Shown: positions 37,015 to 46,163 of the stretch, in pieces
Layout of the letters: every line of letters starts with the position of its first letter
Numbering within the stretch: position 1 is the first letter of the stretch
Origin: Rhodothermales bacterium
Lineage (GTDB): Bacteria > Bacteroidota > Rhodothermia > Rhodothermales > Bin80
DNA: 64,000 nucleotides
Assembly: GCA_028278205.1 (NCBI GenBank)
Contig: JANQES010000011.1
Location: forward strand, 1 to 64,000
Direction: 5' to 3'
Position numbers and translations under genes: made by a program
Notes under the pieces: model-generated
What the model was told of the DNA's origin: nothing
Databases searched by the model: none
The model's input: only the letters and a program-made list of their open reading frames with translations

Positions 37015-37995
37015 ATGGAATACACCCGCCTCGGCCAGACCGGCCTGACCGTCTCGCGCCTCTGCTTCGGCTGCATGAGCTACGGCGACCCGCAGTGGCG
37101 CCCCTGGATCCTCGACGAGGAGGCCGCCCAGCCGTTTTTTCGCAAAGCCTTAGAGAGCGGCATCAACTTCTTCGATACGGCCAATATGTATTCGCGCGGC
37201 GTCAGCGAAGAGATCACCGGGCGGGCGCTGCGCCGCTACGGCAACCTCGATGAGATCGTCCTGGCGACGAAGGTCTTTTTCCCGATGACCCGACGGCCCA
37301 ACATGAGCGGCCTCTCGCGCAAGCACATCGTGCAAGCCTGCGAAGCCAGTCTCCGCCGCCTCGGCGTCGAAACCATCGACCTCTACCAGATCCACCGCTT
37401 CGACCCCAACACGCCGATTGAGGAGACGCTGGCGGCGCTCGACCAACTCGTGCAACAGGGCAAGGTGCGTTACATCGGCGCCAGTTCGATGTATGCGTGG
37501 CAACTGGCCCGGATGCTCGGCGCCTCGGACCGCCACGGCTGGGCGCGCTTCGTGTCGATGCAAAACCACTATAACCTGATTTATCGCGAAGAGGAGCGCG
37601 AGATGATCCCGCTGTGCGCGGCGGAGGGCCTCGGCGTGATCCCGTGGTCGCCGCTGGCACGGGGGGTGCTGGCCCGCGCCCGGATGCCGGACAAAGCCCC
37701 GGCCACCGCGCGCTCCGAGAGCGATACCTTCACAGGCCGCCTCTACGACCACCCCACCGACGCCGCCATCCTCGCCGCCCTCCGGCAGGTGGCCGAAAGC
37801 CGGAGCGCAGCGCCCGCCGCCGTAGCCCTCGCCTGGCTCCTCGCCAACCCCGCCGTGACGGCCCCCATCATCGGCGTCACCAAACTCCCCCACCTCGACA
37901 CCGCCCTCGAAGCCCTCACCCTGGATTTGTCGGATGAGGAAATAGAAACGCTGGAGGCGCCGTACCAGGCTCATGAGGTACGAGGGCATGGATGA
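37015..37995 (+). CDS. Aldo/keto reductase
   Basis: This 326-residue TIM-barrel NADPH oxidoreductase starts MEYTRLGQTGLTVSRLCFGCMSYG. The catalytic tetrad is visible: Asp in FFDTANMYS, the Tyr of the same motif, Lys in VLATKVF and His in YQIHRFD. It resembles the YajO/Kv-beta group of AKRs. Substrate unknown. The stop codon is the first codon of a heptamer array (TGATTTTGG). Confidence 0.93.
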   Translation: MEYTRLGQTGLTVSRLCFGCMSYGDPQWRPWILDEEAAQPFFRKALESGINFFDTANMYSRGVSEEITGRALRRYGNLDEIVLATKVFFPMTRRPNMSGLSRKHIVQACEASLRRLGVETIDLYQIHRFDPNTPIEETLAALDQLVQQGKVRYIGASSMYAWQLARMLGASDRHGWARFVSMQNHYNLIYREEEREMIPLCAAEGLGVIPWSPLARGVLARARMPDKAPATARSESDTFTGRLYDHPTDAAILAALRQVAESRSAAPAAVALAWLLANPAVTAPIIGVTKLPHLDTALEALTLDLSDEEIETLEAPYQAHEVRGHG

Positions 37996-38139
37996 TTTTG
38001 GATTTTGGATTGGTCAGTTTTCGATCCCCATTTAACAACCGAATAAGCCGTGCCGGTCGATACGGGCGCGGCTTATTCGTTTATTTAAAACGGATCGGGA
38101 GCCACCCAATCCAAAATCCAAAATCCAAAATCCAAAATC
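37994..38139. repeat. AATCCAA-type composite inverted element, copy 3
   Basis: Left arm 37994-38012, core with a long hairpin CGAATAAGCCGTGCC/GGCGCGGCTTATTCG (38040-38079), and right arm 38107-38139. Its core is nearly identical to copy 4 at 39401. Confidence 0.9.
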
Positions 38140-38142
38140 GCC

Positions 38143-39354
38143 TCACTCGCCGTTGTAGCTGCGGGGGAGCAGGGTGCAGACTTGCTGGACGCCCCAGTAG
38201 CCGGAGATGTTGAGGCCGTCGGGGGCGAGCAGGTGCCCGTGGGCGGTGAAGGCGACAGACTGGCCGGAGAGCGCCAGCCACGACGCCTGCGGCCCCGGCT
38301 GGATGCCCGAAAACACGCGCGCCCGGTCGATGACGTTGCGGTCTTCGTAGAGGACTTTGATGGTTTCGGCGAAGGTGAGCCAGTAGGTCGAAGGCTGGCC
38401 GGTAGACGAGACGTAGGTGGCCGGATCGACGAAGATGTCGTCGGCGAAGCGGTGTGAGGAGCCATAGATTTGCGAGTCGCTCACTTCGGTGCGGGAGACT
38501 ACGGCGAAGCCTTCGGCGTCGGTGCGCCCGGCAGCCAGGGCGGTGAGGAAATGGCGGAGCGAGCCTCGATAGGCTTCGGCGCGGTTGCGCCGCCACCGTT
38601 CTGCTTCGCGGGCGTCGTCCGGCGTCAGGGGCGCAAAGCTGAAGACGGCCTCCGCCGTCATGCTGTACGAATCGTCGCGCCGGACGCGCCGTAGCGAAAA
38701 GGCCTCCAACGCCACCAGCACCCGATAGCCGAGGCGACGGTTCTCGACCTCCAGCAGCGCCTCGGCCGTGGCTCTGAGCACGTCGGGCGGGCTGCCGGCG
38801 CCCCGCGCATCGAACGTGAGGACTTCGGGGTTGTGCAGCACGCACACGCCGCTGCCGTCATCGCCCAGAAAAAACCGCTCGAAAAGGACGATCTCCTCCG
38901 AACCCTGGACGAGCCGGCGGTTGGCCTGCAGCAATGCCGCGCGCAGCCGCTTGACCTCCTGGCGCAACGCCTCCAGTTCTGCTTCCGGATCGGTGGCCGT
39001 GCCGCCTTCATCGTCAAACGGGGCCAACACGATGTGTACGTCCGGCGTCAACCCTTCGGCCAGGATGAGCGGCTCGGTTGCCCCCCGCGCTTCGGGCGCC
39101 GAGACCACGAGCGTGTAGGCACCCAACGGCACCGCGTTGAAGGTAAAGCTCCCCCGGTCGTTCGTCTCCGCAGCGAACTCCGTCTCGCCGATCAACACCA
39201 ACGCCCCGGCCACCGGACGCCCCGTGCCCGCCCAGACCACCTGCCCCGAAAAACCCATCTGCGCCACCGGCCCGTCGTACAACAACGGCCCCGGCGTGCC
39301 GCACCCGGACAACGCGGCGGCCAGCACGACAGCGAATGTAAAACGCCTGATCAT
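38143..39354 (-). CDS. Lipoprotein with carboxypeptidase-regulatory-like domain
   Basis: This 403-residue protein has a signal peptide with lipobox AALSGC (Cys18) from MIRRFTFAVV. A beta-sandwich resembling CarboxypepD_reg follows at about 35-115 (FSGQVVWAGTGRPVAGALVLIG, then GAYTLVVSAP). A coiled coil (about 125-150, EAELEALRQEVKRLRAAL) leads into a C-terminal part of unknown fold. The family is not recognised. It is flanked on both sides by near-identical composite repeats. Confidence 0.72.
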   Translation of the reverse strand: MIRRFTFAVVLAAALSGCGTPGPLLYDGPVAQMGFSGQVVWAGTGRPVAGALVLIGETEFAAETNDRGSFTFNAVPLGAYTLVVSAPEARGATEPLILAEGLTPDVHIVLAPFDDEGGTATDPEAELEALRQEVKRLRAALLQANRRLVQGSEEIVLFERFFLGDDGSGVCVLHNPEVLTFDARGAGSPPDVLRATAEALLEVENRRLGYRVLVALEAFSLRRVRRDDSYSMTAEAVFSFAPLTPDDAREAERWRRNRAEAYRGSLRHFLTALAAGRTDAEGFAVVSRTEVSDSQIYGSSHRFADDIFVDPATYVSSTGQPSTYWLTFAETIKVLYEDRNVIDRARVFSGIQPGPQASWLALSGQSVAFTAHGHLLAPDGLNISGYWGVQQVCTLLPRSYNGE

Positions 39355-39400
39355 GCCGTCTAAATACGACTTCCGCCGCCGAGGTTTCAAAGGCTGTTAG

Positions 39401-39567
39401 GATTTTAGATTTTGGATTTTGGATTTTGGATTGGTCAGTTATCGATCCCTATTCAACAACCGAATAAGCCGCGCTGGCATCGACCGGCGCGGCTTATTCG
39501 ATTATTTAAGACGGATCGGGAGCCACCCAATCCAAAATCCAAAATCCAAAATCTAAAATCTAAAATC
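39401..39567. repeat. AATCCAA-type composite inverted element, copy 4
   Basis: Left arm 39401-39432, core hairpin CGAATAAGCCGCGC/GGCGCGGCTTATTCG (39461-39500), and right arm 39528-39567. Its right end abuts the stop codon of the gene on the minus strand. Confidence 0.9.
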
Positions 39568-40059
39568 CTAATCCGTCTTGGCGTAGGCGAGGCGTTGGAG
39601 GGCGTTCTCGATGTCGTTCGACGACAACTTGCGGGGCATGTAGCGGACGTCCAGTTCATTGCCTTTGGCTGTCTTTTTGACGGCGACCTGGCCCTGCGCG
39701 TCCAGCGTCACGAGCGTGCTGGTGTGGCGGCCCTTGTACGTGCCCGAAAAGGCCAGCACCCAGGCGCCCTCGCCCTTCCACTGCCGCTCGACGGCATAGA
39801 CACCCCGGGCGACGTTATCCAACCGAACCGGCACCGACACACGCCGGCCCTCGACGAAGCCTTCCGCCGTCCCGGTCACTCTGGCATTTTGCGGTTGATT
39901 GCATCCGTAGGTCCGCACCATCAGTACGGCGTCGCTGCCGTCTTTGGGCACGTCTACGCGTAGCTGAAACCCGCCCGGCGTCGTGGCGGCGATGCCTACG
40001 AGGGCTACTGCGATCACCCAGGCCGGCCCTGCGCTTTTGAAAAAACGATGCGTGGTCAT
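39568..40059 (-). CDS. Exported protein of unknown function
   Basis: This 163-residue protein has a hydrophobic N-terminal segment (AWVIAVALVGIAA) and a beta-rich body with LRVDVPKDGSDAVLMVRTYGC. GGAGG lies 7 nt upstream of the ATG at 40059, which decides the start over an ATG 15 nt upstream. I do not recognise the family. Confidence 0.75.
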   Translation of the reverse strand: MTTHRFFKSAGPAWVIAVALVGIAATTPGGFQLRVDVPKDGSDAVLMVRTYGCNQPQNARVTGTAEGFVEGRRVSVPVRLDNVARGVYAVERQWKGEGAWVLAFSGTYKGRHTSTLVTLDAQGQVAVKKTAKGNELDVRYMPRKLSSNDIENALQRLAYAKTD

Positions 40060-40385
40060 AGATCCACCTCCCATTGAATTTGACGTTGATGAGGGCGAGG
40101 CGCCGCATCGGTTTCGGCGGCGAGGCCTCCTGCTTTGGATGCCGCCCGACGCCGCAGGGTTTATTGCAACCGCAGATAAATGCAGATGAACGCGGATTTA
40201 TTTCCAGCCAGATCCGCGACCATCCGCCCGATTACTTCGTCAGTCGCTTCGCTCGTGTCGCGTCATCCGCGTTCTATTCAAAATTGAATTGTTAAAGACC
40301 GTCCCAGCCTGTATTCTTTCCACGAACGCCCTTTCCTCGCGTTGACGCCCCCGTGGTGCTGCTCGCTGCAACCTACGAGGAAACC
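40060..40385. repeat. CGCAGAT-type array with 28-nt module, copy 2
   Basis: From about 40162 GCAACCGCAGATAAATGCAG and GAACGCGGAT, then the module TTACTTCGTCAGTCGCTTCG (40232-40259) and CCGCGTTCTATTCAAAA (about 40268). The flanks (40060-40160 and 40285-40385) hold no recognised gene. Confidence 0.75.
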
Positions 40386-42071
40386 ATGAAACCGCTCGCT
40401 CTCTCGCTGCTCCTGGCCGGGCTGCTCGCCGCGGCATCCGGCCCGACCGCACAGGCGCAGGCTGTGACCGAACAAGACTCGCTGGCGCTCGTCGCCCTCT
40501 TCGACGCGACCAGCGGACCCGGCTGGATCAACGCGGCCAACTGGCGCACCGGACCCGTCGCCACGTGGCACGGCGTCGGCGTCTCCGGCAACCGGGTGAC
40601 GCGTCTGGCCCTCAGCCACAATCAACTCACTGGGGCCATCCCGCCGGAAATTGGAGACCTCGACGGCCTCACCGATCTTAATCTCGCTGCTAATGAACTG
40701 ACCGGCGTTCCCCTGGAACTGGGCCAACTCGTGCAGGTGCAGCGGCTGGATCTGAGCAGCAATCAATTCAGCGAACTGCCTGCGGCGTTGGGCCAGTTGA
40801 TCAACGTGGAACGCCTGGCTCTCGGCGCCAATCAATTCACAACGCTCCCCGCCGAAATAGGCGCGCTCTCCCGGCTGAAAGAATTACTTATCCACATCGG
40901 CCAACTCGAAGCGATCCCCCCGACCATCGGTACCCTCGACAGCCTGGAGATACTCACCCTCGCACATCATCAACTACGAACGCTCCCGCCTGAAATAGGC
41001 AACCTCACCAACCTGCATACGCTGCAACTTCACGCCAACCGGCTGGAGGCGCTTCCTTCCACCTTCGGCAACCTCACCCAACTAACAGATTTGACAATTT
41101 TCGGCAACCAACTCCACACCCTGCCCCCTGAATTCGGCAGCCTGAAACGCTTGAAAAGACTGACGTTGAATCGTAATGATTTCGATGATCTCGCCGCGCT
41201 CCTCCCCACCCTGGCTGCGCTCGACAGTGTAAAAAAACTCGGTCTGACAGGAAACCGGCTGACCGGCCCCCTCCCTGCAGCCATCGGCACCTTGACTAAC
41301 CTGACAGACCTGAACCTGGAAGAAAATCAACTCAGCGGACCACTGCCGGTCGAAATCGGCAACCTCACGGCGTTAGAGGAACTATTGCTCGGCAAGAATC
41401 AACTCAGCGGCCCCCTGCCTGTCGAAATCAGTATCCTCACGGCGTTAGAAACGCTATCGCTCCATAAAAATCAACTCAGCGGGCCGTTGCCTGCTGAACT
41501 TGGAAACCTCAGCCGCCTGGAGATTCTAGACCTCGACAACAACAACTTCAGCGGGCCGCTGCCCGAGACGCTGGGCAACCTCGGCAACCTGCGCTTTTTG
41601 CACATCTATGCCAATCCGCAGTTGACGGGATCGTTGCCCTTGAGCCTGACCAACCTCACCAACCTGGAAACCTTCTACTTCGGCGCTACCGACTTATGCG
41701 AGCCTGACAATGTAATATTCCGGGCCTGGATACGGACCGTCGAAAATCTATTCAGGACGGGCGCGTTCTGCACCGCGACAGCCGCCGAAAGCCCTGCCGC
41801 CATCCCTACCGATTTTGCGCTGGCGCCCAACTACCCGAACCCGTTCAACCCAACGACGCGCATCCGCTATGCCCTGCCGCGCGCCGCGCGCGTGCGTCTG
41901 AGCATCTACGATGCCGCCGGACGCCGCGTAGCCGTGCTGGTCGAAACCAACCAGCCGGCAGGATGGCACGACGTATCCTTCGAAGCCCACACGCTGCCCA
42001 GCGGCGTCTATTTCTACCACCTCGAAGCCGGCCCCTTCCGAGCATCAAGGCCGATGCTACTGGTCCGATGA
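40386..42071 (+). CDS. Leucine-rich repeat protein with type IX sorting domain
   Basis: This 561-residue protein has a signal peptide (LSLLLAGLLAAASGPTAQA) and then about 15 LRRs of 23-24 residues (from LDLSSNQFSELPAALGQL to ELGNLSRLEILDLDNNNF). At the C-terminus is a complete type IX sorting domain: LAPNYPNPFNPTTRIRYAL, LSIYDAAGRRVAVLV, and PSGVYFYHLEAG. It is therefore exported across the outer membrane. LRR proteins of this kind bind partners and are not enzymes; the ligand is unknown. Confidence 0.9.
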   Translation: MKPLALSLLLAGLLAAASGPTAQAQAVTEQDSLALVALFDATSGPGWINAANWRTGPVATWHGVGVSGNRVTRLALSHNQLTGAIPPEIGDLDGLTDLNLAANELTGVPLELGQLVQVQRLDLSSNQFSELPAALGQLINVERLALGANQFTTLPAEIGALSRLKELLIHIGQLEAIPPTIGTLDSLEILTLAHHQLRTLPPEIGNLTNLHTLQLHANRLEALPSTFGNLTQLTDLTIFGNQLHTLPPEFGSLKRLKRLTLNRNDFDDLAALLPTLAALDSVKKLGLTGNRLTGPLPAAIGTLTNLTDLNLEENQLSGPLPVEIGNLTALEELLLGKNQLSGPLPVEISILTALETLSLHKNQLSGPLPAELGNLSRLEILDLDNNNFSGPLPETLGNLGNLRFLHIYANPQLTGSLPLSLTNLTNLETFYFGATDLCEPDNVIFRAWIRTVENLFRTGAFCTATAAESPAAIPTDFALAPNYPNPFNPTTRIRYALPRAARVRLSIYDAAGRRVAVLVETNQPAGWHDVSFEAHTLPSGVYFYHLEAGPFRASRPMLLVR

Positions 42072-42074
42072 TCT

Positions 42075-42122
42075 CACAAGGAACCATCCATCCGCGTTCA
42101 TCCCCGTCCATCTGCGGTTGCA
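42075..42122. repeat. CGCAGAT-type arm, copy 3
   Basis: CATCCGCGTTCATCCCCGTCC followed by ATCTGCGGTTGCACTAT is a single arm like the right arm at 31881. No left arm is present. It lies between convergent genes. Confidence 0.7.
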
Positions 42123-43031
42123 CTATCGCCAGCCAAATCGCATAAAATAGCCGATGAAGACAGCCGGCCCGGCGGGCAGGTTGCGCCCCGCCAGAGGAAA
42201 ACGCCCGCCGAGGCTCGCCGTGCCGGGTCCGAGCCGGTATCCGACGCTGGGCAGGATCTGAAGGAGTTCGCGTTTGTCCTGCTCCAGCACGAATTCCACG
42301 CCGGCTTCTTGCCGCCGGGGGGCCAACCCCGACAATCCTTCGACCGCCAGTTTCCATTCGAAGGCTCGGAGGCTGCCCCCCACGGCGGCATAGGCAAACC
42401 GCTCGTCGCCGGGTTTGCGGTTGATGTCGTCGTTAAAGGTGCGCCAGCGGTAGCCGGCCCAGCCCATCACGTAGAGCGGCGCAGGGTAGAACGAATGGCC
42501 GAGTTCGAGCATCACCTCCCAATCCGTCTGTCCTTCGCTCAGGGGGATGATCTCGGCATCTTTAGTAAACTCACCGAGGGGCAACTTCACGCCGCCGCGC
42601 ACGGCCACCGGCACCGGCGCGCTCACACCAAAGAGTTCAGGGCCGAGGCGCAGGTGAATCCGCGGATCCCCGATGCCTGTGCTCTGCCGGTCGGCAGCGA
42701 TGTCGTTGAAGGCCAGCCGGTTGTAGGGCGCCTGCACCCACACGTCGGCGCCTCGCACCACCCCGACGACCGCCGTCAAAAAAAGCGAGGTCGTAATGGC
42801 GCGGGCATCGGCATTGAAAAGCGGCTCCAGCGACCCCGACGGGTCGAACCGCTCGCGGGTGTCGTGATGATAGACGGCCACCTCAACCCACCCCCGCCCC
42901 GGCGCTTCGATCCATTGCGCCCACCCCGGCAACGGCCCCGCCAAACCGGCCAGCAGACAAATAGCAAGAATGCTTCTCGATCTGGACCCGAAAAATCTCC
43001 ACTTGAGAGCAGGGCGTCTCCGAACGACCAT
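42123..43031 (-). CDS. Outer-membrane protein of unknown family
   Basis: This 302-residue protein starts at MVVRRRPALKW with a signal segment (ILAICLLAGLAGPLPGWAQ). The body alternates strands with Gly/aromatic content (VWVQAPYNRLAF, DPRIHLRLGPELFG, and an end YFMRFGWR), typical of a small outer-membrane barrel. The substrate is unknown. It is followed downstream by the LRR gene in the opposite direction. Confidence 0.68.
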   Translation of the reverse strand: MVVRRRPALKWRFFGSRSRSILAICLLAGLAGPLPGWAQWIEAPGRGWVEVAVYHHDTRERFDPSGSLEPLFNADARAITTSLFLTAVVGVVRGADVWVQAPYNRLAFNDIAADRQSTGIGDPRIHLRLGPELFGVSAPVPVAVRGGVKLPLGEFTKDAEIIPLSEGQTDWEVMLELGHSFYPAPLYVMGWAGYRWRTFNDDINRKPGDERFAYAAVGGSLRAFEWKLAVEGLSGLAPRRQEAGVEFVLEQDKRELLQILPSVGYRLGPGTASLGGRFPLAGRNLPAGPAVFIGYFMRFGWR

Positions 43032-43132
43032 GGGCAGAGAAACTAACAGCTCTGCCCACGAAGGCGGAGGGAAGCGGGGTAAGCCCGCCAACGGCGCAAA
43101 CCAGCACAACGAGCTTTTAATTGCGATGAGTT

Positions 43133-43155
43133 CACGCAGTACGCAGTACGCAATA
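43133..43155. repeat. ACGCAGT heptamer arm
   Basis: Three tandem 7-nt units (ACGCAGTACGCAGTACGCAA) lie upstream of the outer-membrane gene. There is no inverted partner nearby. Confidence 0.6.
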
Positions 43156-43174
43156 TCCAAATAATCCTTGCGCA

Positions 43175-44308
43175 TCATCTACCCGCAGTTGGATCTGAGG
43201 GAGGAGGAGCCTCAGCCGCGTTGTGCTGCCAGAGAAAAGCCTGCGGCTGGAACAACGCCCACGCAAACCAGAACGCCACGTAGGCGTCGGCTACCGGCTC
43301 CAGGCGCTGGCCGGCCAGTGCGCCGTCTACAGCCAGGCCGTCGAGGCGCCAGCGGCTTTCGGTCTCGGTGTCGAAGAGGCCGTCCTCCCGTCCTTCGAAG
43401 GTCAGATCCTGGCCGGCAGCGCGGGGCAAGTACGCCATGGCGCCCTGCTTTTCGCGATCCCAGAACACCACCACGTCCTGCTCGCCGACCTCTCGTTGGA
43501 CGGCGCGGTACGGCCCCTCGGCATCGAGATCGAAGAATGGAAACGCCATGCCGCCGTCGCCGGCGGGGACGCCGAGGACGCGTTCTTTGGGATCGCGCCG
43601 GCCATCGATCTGCATGGGAAAGAGCAGGCTGCCGTTGCTGGGCGCCTCGTAGTTGCCGTAGGGATAGCCCGTGGGTGTGTAATTGCGCAAGAAACCGGTG
43701 TTGTCCGAGACGACGCGCGTGTCGGGGTGCAGCGCTTTCCAGCCGTCCCAGGTCATCTCCATCACCGGGAGCATCGTCAGGCGGGCGCCGGTGCGCGGGC
43801 CGCAGCCGGCCTCCCGGTTCATCTGCGGCCAGAGCGACTCGTCGTCCGTCCGGTCGTACATCGTCAGATTATTCTGAAACAACAGCCCCGAAACCCCGAA
43901 CTCCCCCCCGCCGGCGGACGCCCGGTCGAAGGCCATGCTCGATCCGGTCAACGGGCAATAGGTAACGGCCATGCCGAGGCCGCCAAAAGTGAAATTGACG
44001 ATCTCGTGCCACCACAAAATGTTGTGCGGCACCGCCACCGCCTGCCCATCGACGACGAAGCCGATGACGCGGTTGGTGCCGTTGAGAAAGTTAACCTCCG
44101 AGGCGCCGATGAACTCCGGATCGGTGAGCGCCGGGATGCCGTCTTTGCCGACGCCGCCGTCGGCCAAGAGCGATGCGTCGATGGTGCATTCGCTCTCGTT
44201 GCCGGGGATGTCTACGGCGTTGGCCGAGTCGCAGGAAGGCAGGCTTAGCAGGAGTACGCCGCAAAGAAGCACCGCGCTCCATCGTCTCAAGAAGCGGTTC
44301 ACGCGCAT
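43175..44308 (-). CDS. DUF3179 family lipoprotein
   Basis: This 377-residue protein has a lipobox LLSLPSC (Cys26) and DUF3179 landmarks: ILWWHEIVNF, VTYCPLTGSSMAFDR, FGVSGLLFQNNLTMYDR and, near the end, DTETESRWRLDG. DUF3179 function is unknown. It lies head-to-tail after a second DUF3179 gene on the same strand. The spacer between them holds a long inverted repeat. Confidence 0.88.
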   Translation of the reverse strand: MRVNRFLRRWSAVLLCGVLLLSLPSCDSANAVDIPGNESECTIDASLLADGGVGKDGIPALTDPEFIGASEVNFLNGTNRVIGFVVDGQAVAVPHNILWWHEIVNFTFGGLGMAVTYCPLTGSSMAFDRASAGGGEFGVSGLLFQNNLTMYDRTDDESLWPQMNREAGCGPRTGARLTMLPVMEMTWDGWKALHPDTRVVSDNTGFLRNYTPTGYPYGNYEAPSNGSLLFPMQIDGRRDPKERVLGVPAGDGGMAFPFFDLDAEGPYRAVQREVGEQDVVVFWDREKQGAMAYLPRAAGQDLTFEGREDGLFDTETESRWRLDGLAVDGALAGQRLEPVADAYVAFWFAWALFQPQAFLWQHNAAEAPPPSDPTAGR

Positions 44309-44371
44309 GGCATCAACGTGTCAGAGTGGGGGGGCTGTTAGGTTTTAGTCATGCTAATCGCATGGCTGGTT

Positions 44372-44491
44372 GACACACCCCGCCTCGCTGCGCTCGGCAC
44401 CCCTCTCAAGAGGGGAATTTTCGACGATTGCGGCGCGAGGCAACCCAAATTCCCCTCTTGAGAGGGGTGCCGCGCAGCGGCGGGGTGTGTT
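44372..44491. repeat. Long inverted repeat around CCCCTCTTGAGAGGGG
   Basis: Left arm 44372-44420 (ACACCCCGCCTCGCTGCGCT, then ACCCCTCTCAAGAGGGGAAT) and right arm 44447-44491 are inverted copies with few mismatches. Each arm also contains its own small palindrome. Confidence 0.8.
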
Positions 44492-44551
44492 AGCCGGCGT
44501 TTAAGCAAGCAACTTTTTGAGAATCTCGGCAGCATCGCTTCAGAGGGACGC

Positions 44552-45688
44552 CTATTGCTCGGCCTGATAGAGCTTCGTTTTGGGTTTGAAGACGAACCAG
44601 GCGAAAGAGAAAAAATCGCCGTGCGGAATCGGGCGCAGGCGCCGGCCTTTGTGCGAGCCGGAGACAGCCAGGCCAGTGACGTCCCAGGCGCTGTTGGTTT
44701 CGTGATCGACGAAGCGCCCGTTTTTGTAGGCGAACGTCAGGCGCGCTCCATCCAGGCGCGCCTCGAAGACGCCCGTCGAACCGATCTCTTTCGATGCGCT
44801 GATCTGCGATTGATCGAGGGCCGAGACCGCGCCGTCGTCATGAAAAACCACCACCGGCACCCCGCCTACCTCGTCATTGACGACCCGCTGCTTGCGGGTG
44901 AGCGAATGCGGATAGGCGATGTCGACGCCTTCGAGGCTGAAGGCGATCACTTTTTCCATCGGCGGCAGGCGTTTGTCGCGCGGCCCCCGGTAGAGGAAGG
45001 GGCGCTCGTCGATGTTGTCGTAGCCGGCGTAGGGGTTGCGCCCGTAATCGCGCATGTGGCCCGTCTCGCGCGAGAGCACCGAGCCGTCGGGGTAGGCTTG
45101 CGCAAACTGTTCGAAGGCGATGATCTGCGCCGGGACGGCCTTGAGCACCGTGCCCGTGTAGTCGCCGACGATGGCCTCGCCGTTGAGTTGTTGCCACAGG
45201 CTTTCGGTCTGCCGGTCGAACATGACGAGGTCCGAGTGGCGCAGCATCCCCGAGACGCCGAACGTGAGCACCTGCCCGTCTACGCGGCGGTCGTAGACCA
45301 CGGCGCTGTAACAGAGCGGGCAAAACGTAACTACGACCGGCACCCCGCCCACCTCATCGATGGCGATTTCGTGCCACGTCATCACCTGGAGCGGATAGGC
45401 CCGTGCCACCCCCTCGATGGCCAGGGCAATCACCGGCTCCTTCGAGGCCAGCCACTGGCTCGCCTCGCTGATAGACACGAATGTAGGATGATTGATGGAC
45501 GGGATGCCGTCTTTCGGGGGGCCGCCCGCCATAAGCTCGTCGAGGTCGATAGATCGCTTCGACCAATCAGTCTTCCAGTTCATACGCCCGTCGATGCCCT
45601 GCGCATCGGCCCGGACGGCCAGGAAGACCATCATTACCAGCAGCGCCAACGATAGAATCGCGCATCTCCCAAAACGACGAACGGACAT
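44552..45688 (-). CDS. DUF3179 family exported protein
   Basis: This 378-residue DUF3179 protein has a signal segment (LALLVMMVFLAVRADA) and VMTWHEIAID, VTFCPLCYSAVVYDR, FGVSGMLRHSDLVMFDR and DHETNSAWDVTG. It differs from its neighbour in the CPLC motif and lacks a lipobox Cys. The start at MSVRRFGRC is chosen over an ATG 141 nt upstream, because that extension reads through a repeat. Confidence 0.88.
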   Translation of the reverse strand: MSVRRFGRCAILSLALLVMMVFLAVRADAQGIDGRMNWKTDWSKRSIDLDELMAGGPPKDGIPSINHPTFVSISEASQWLASKEPVIALAIEGVARAYPLQVMTWHEIAIDEVGGVPVVVTFCPLCYSAVVYDRRVDGQVLTFGVSGMLRHSDLVMFDRQTESLWQQLNGEAIVGDYTGTVLKAVPAQIIAFEQFAQAYPDGSVLSRETGHMRDYGRNPYAGYDNIDERPFLYRGPRDKRLPPMEKVIAFSLEGVDIAYPHSLTRKQRVVNDEVGGVPVVVFHDDGAVSALDQSQISASKEIGSTGVFEARLDGARLTFAYKNGRFVDHETNSAWDVTGLAVSGSHKGRRLRPIPHGDFFSFAWFVFKPKTKLYQAEQ

Positions 45689-45727
45689 AGAGTACGGGGG
45701 CTGTTTTTTTAACGTGGGGGTGCCCTC

Positions 45728-45794
45728 GGAAGAGGAAAGGGAGAGAGGGAGCAAGGGCGAGAGGGTGAGAAAATCAACCTTTTCCCCCTCTCCG
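45728..45794. repeat. GGGAGA-type inverted pair, copy 2
   Basis: A purine-rich left arm (GAAGAGGAAAGGGAGAGAGG and onward) and a pyrimidine-rich right arm (CCTTTTCCCCCTCTCC) lie just upstream of the second DUF3179 gene. Confidence 0.7.
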
Positions 45795-46163
45795 CATCCC
45801 AAGCTCCCGTTAGATGTCTTTGAGGCCAAGACGTTACGGTGGAATCACGCGGAAAAGGGGTAATCTGGAAGACCCTACGAGGTGGAACGGGCACCCGCGC
45901 ATATGTAACATGAATCTTACAAACAGTAACAGGGACCGCTGCGCGGCGCAAAAACCGGCGTCAGGTTTGCGTTTTGTGCCGAAAATCCATAATTAAGCCC
46001 ATCCCCAGTCGGTTTTTTCATGCTCCAACCCGCGATGGTCGTTCCATCGGTGGGAGTGGTGTATCTGTTCGGCAGGCGTGGCTGCGCGCGCGGACCTGAA
46101 CAGATCCGGATGGCGTATCACGTTACATATTTAGTGATTGCTTCAATAAGCCCGTAGTGCGCG
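45795..46163. other. Gap without recognised gene
   Basis: Divergent promoter region between the second DUF3179 gene and the histidine kinase. GGCGCAAAAACC and GGTTTGCGTTTTGTGCC at about 45950-45980 are loosely complementary; otherwise nothing was recognised. Confidence 0.5.
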
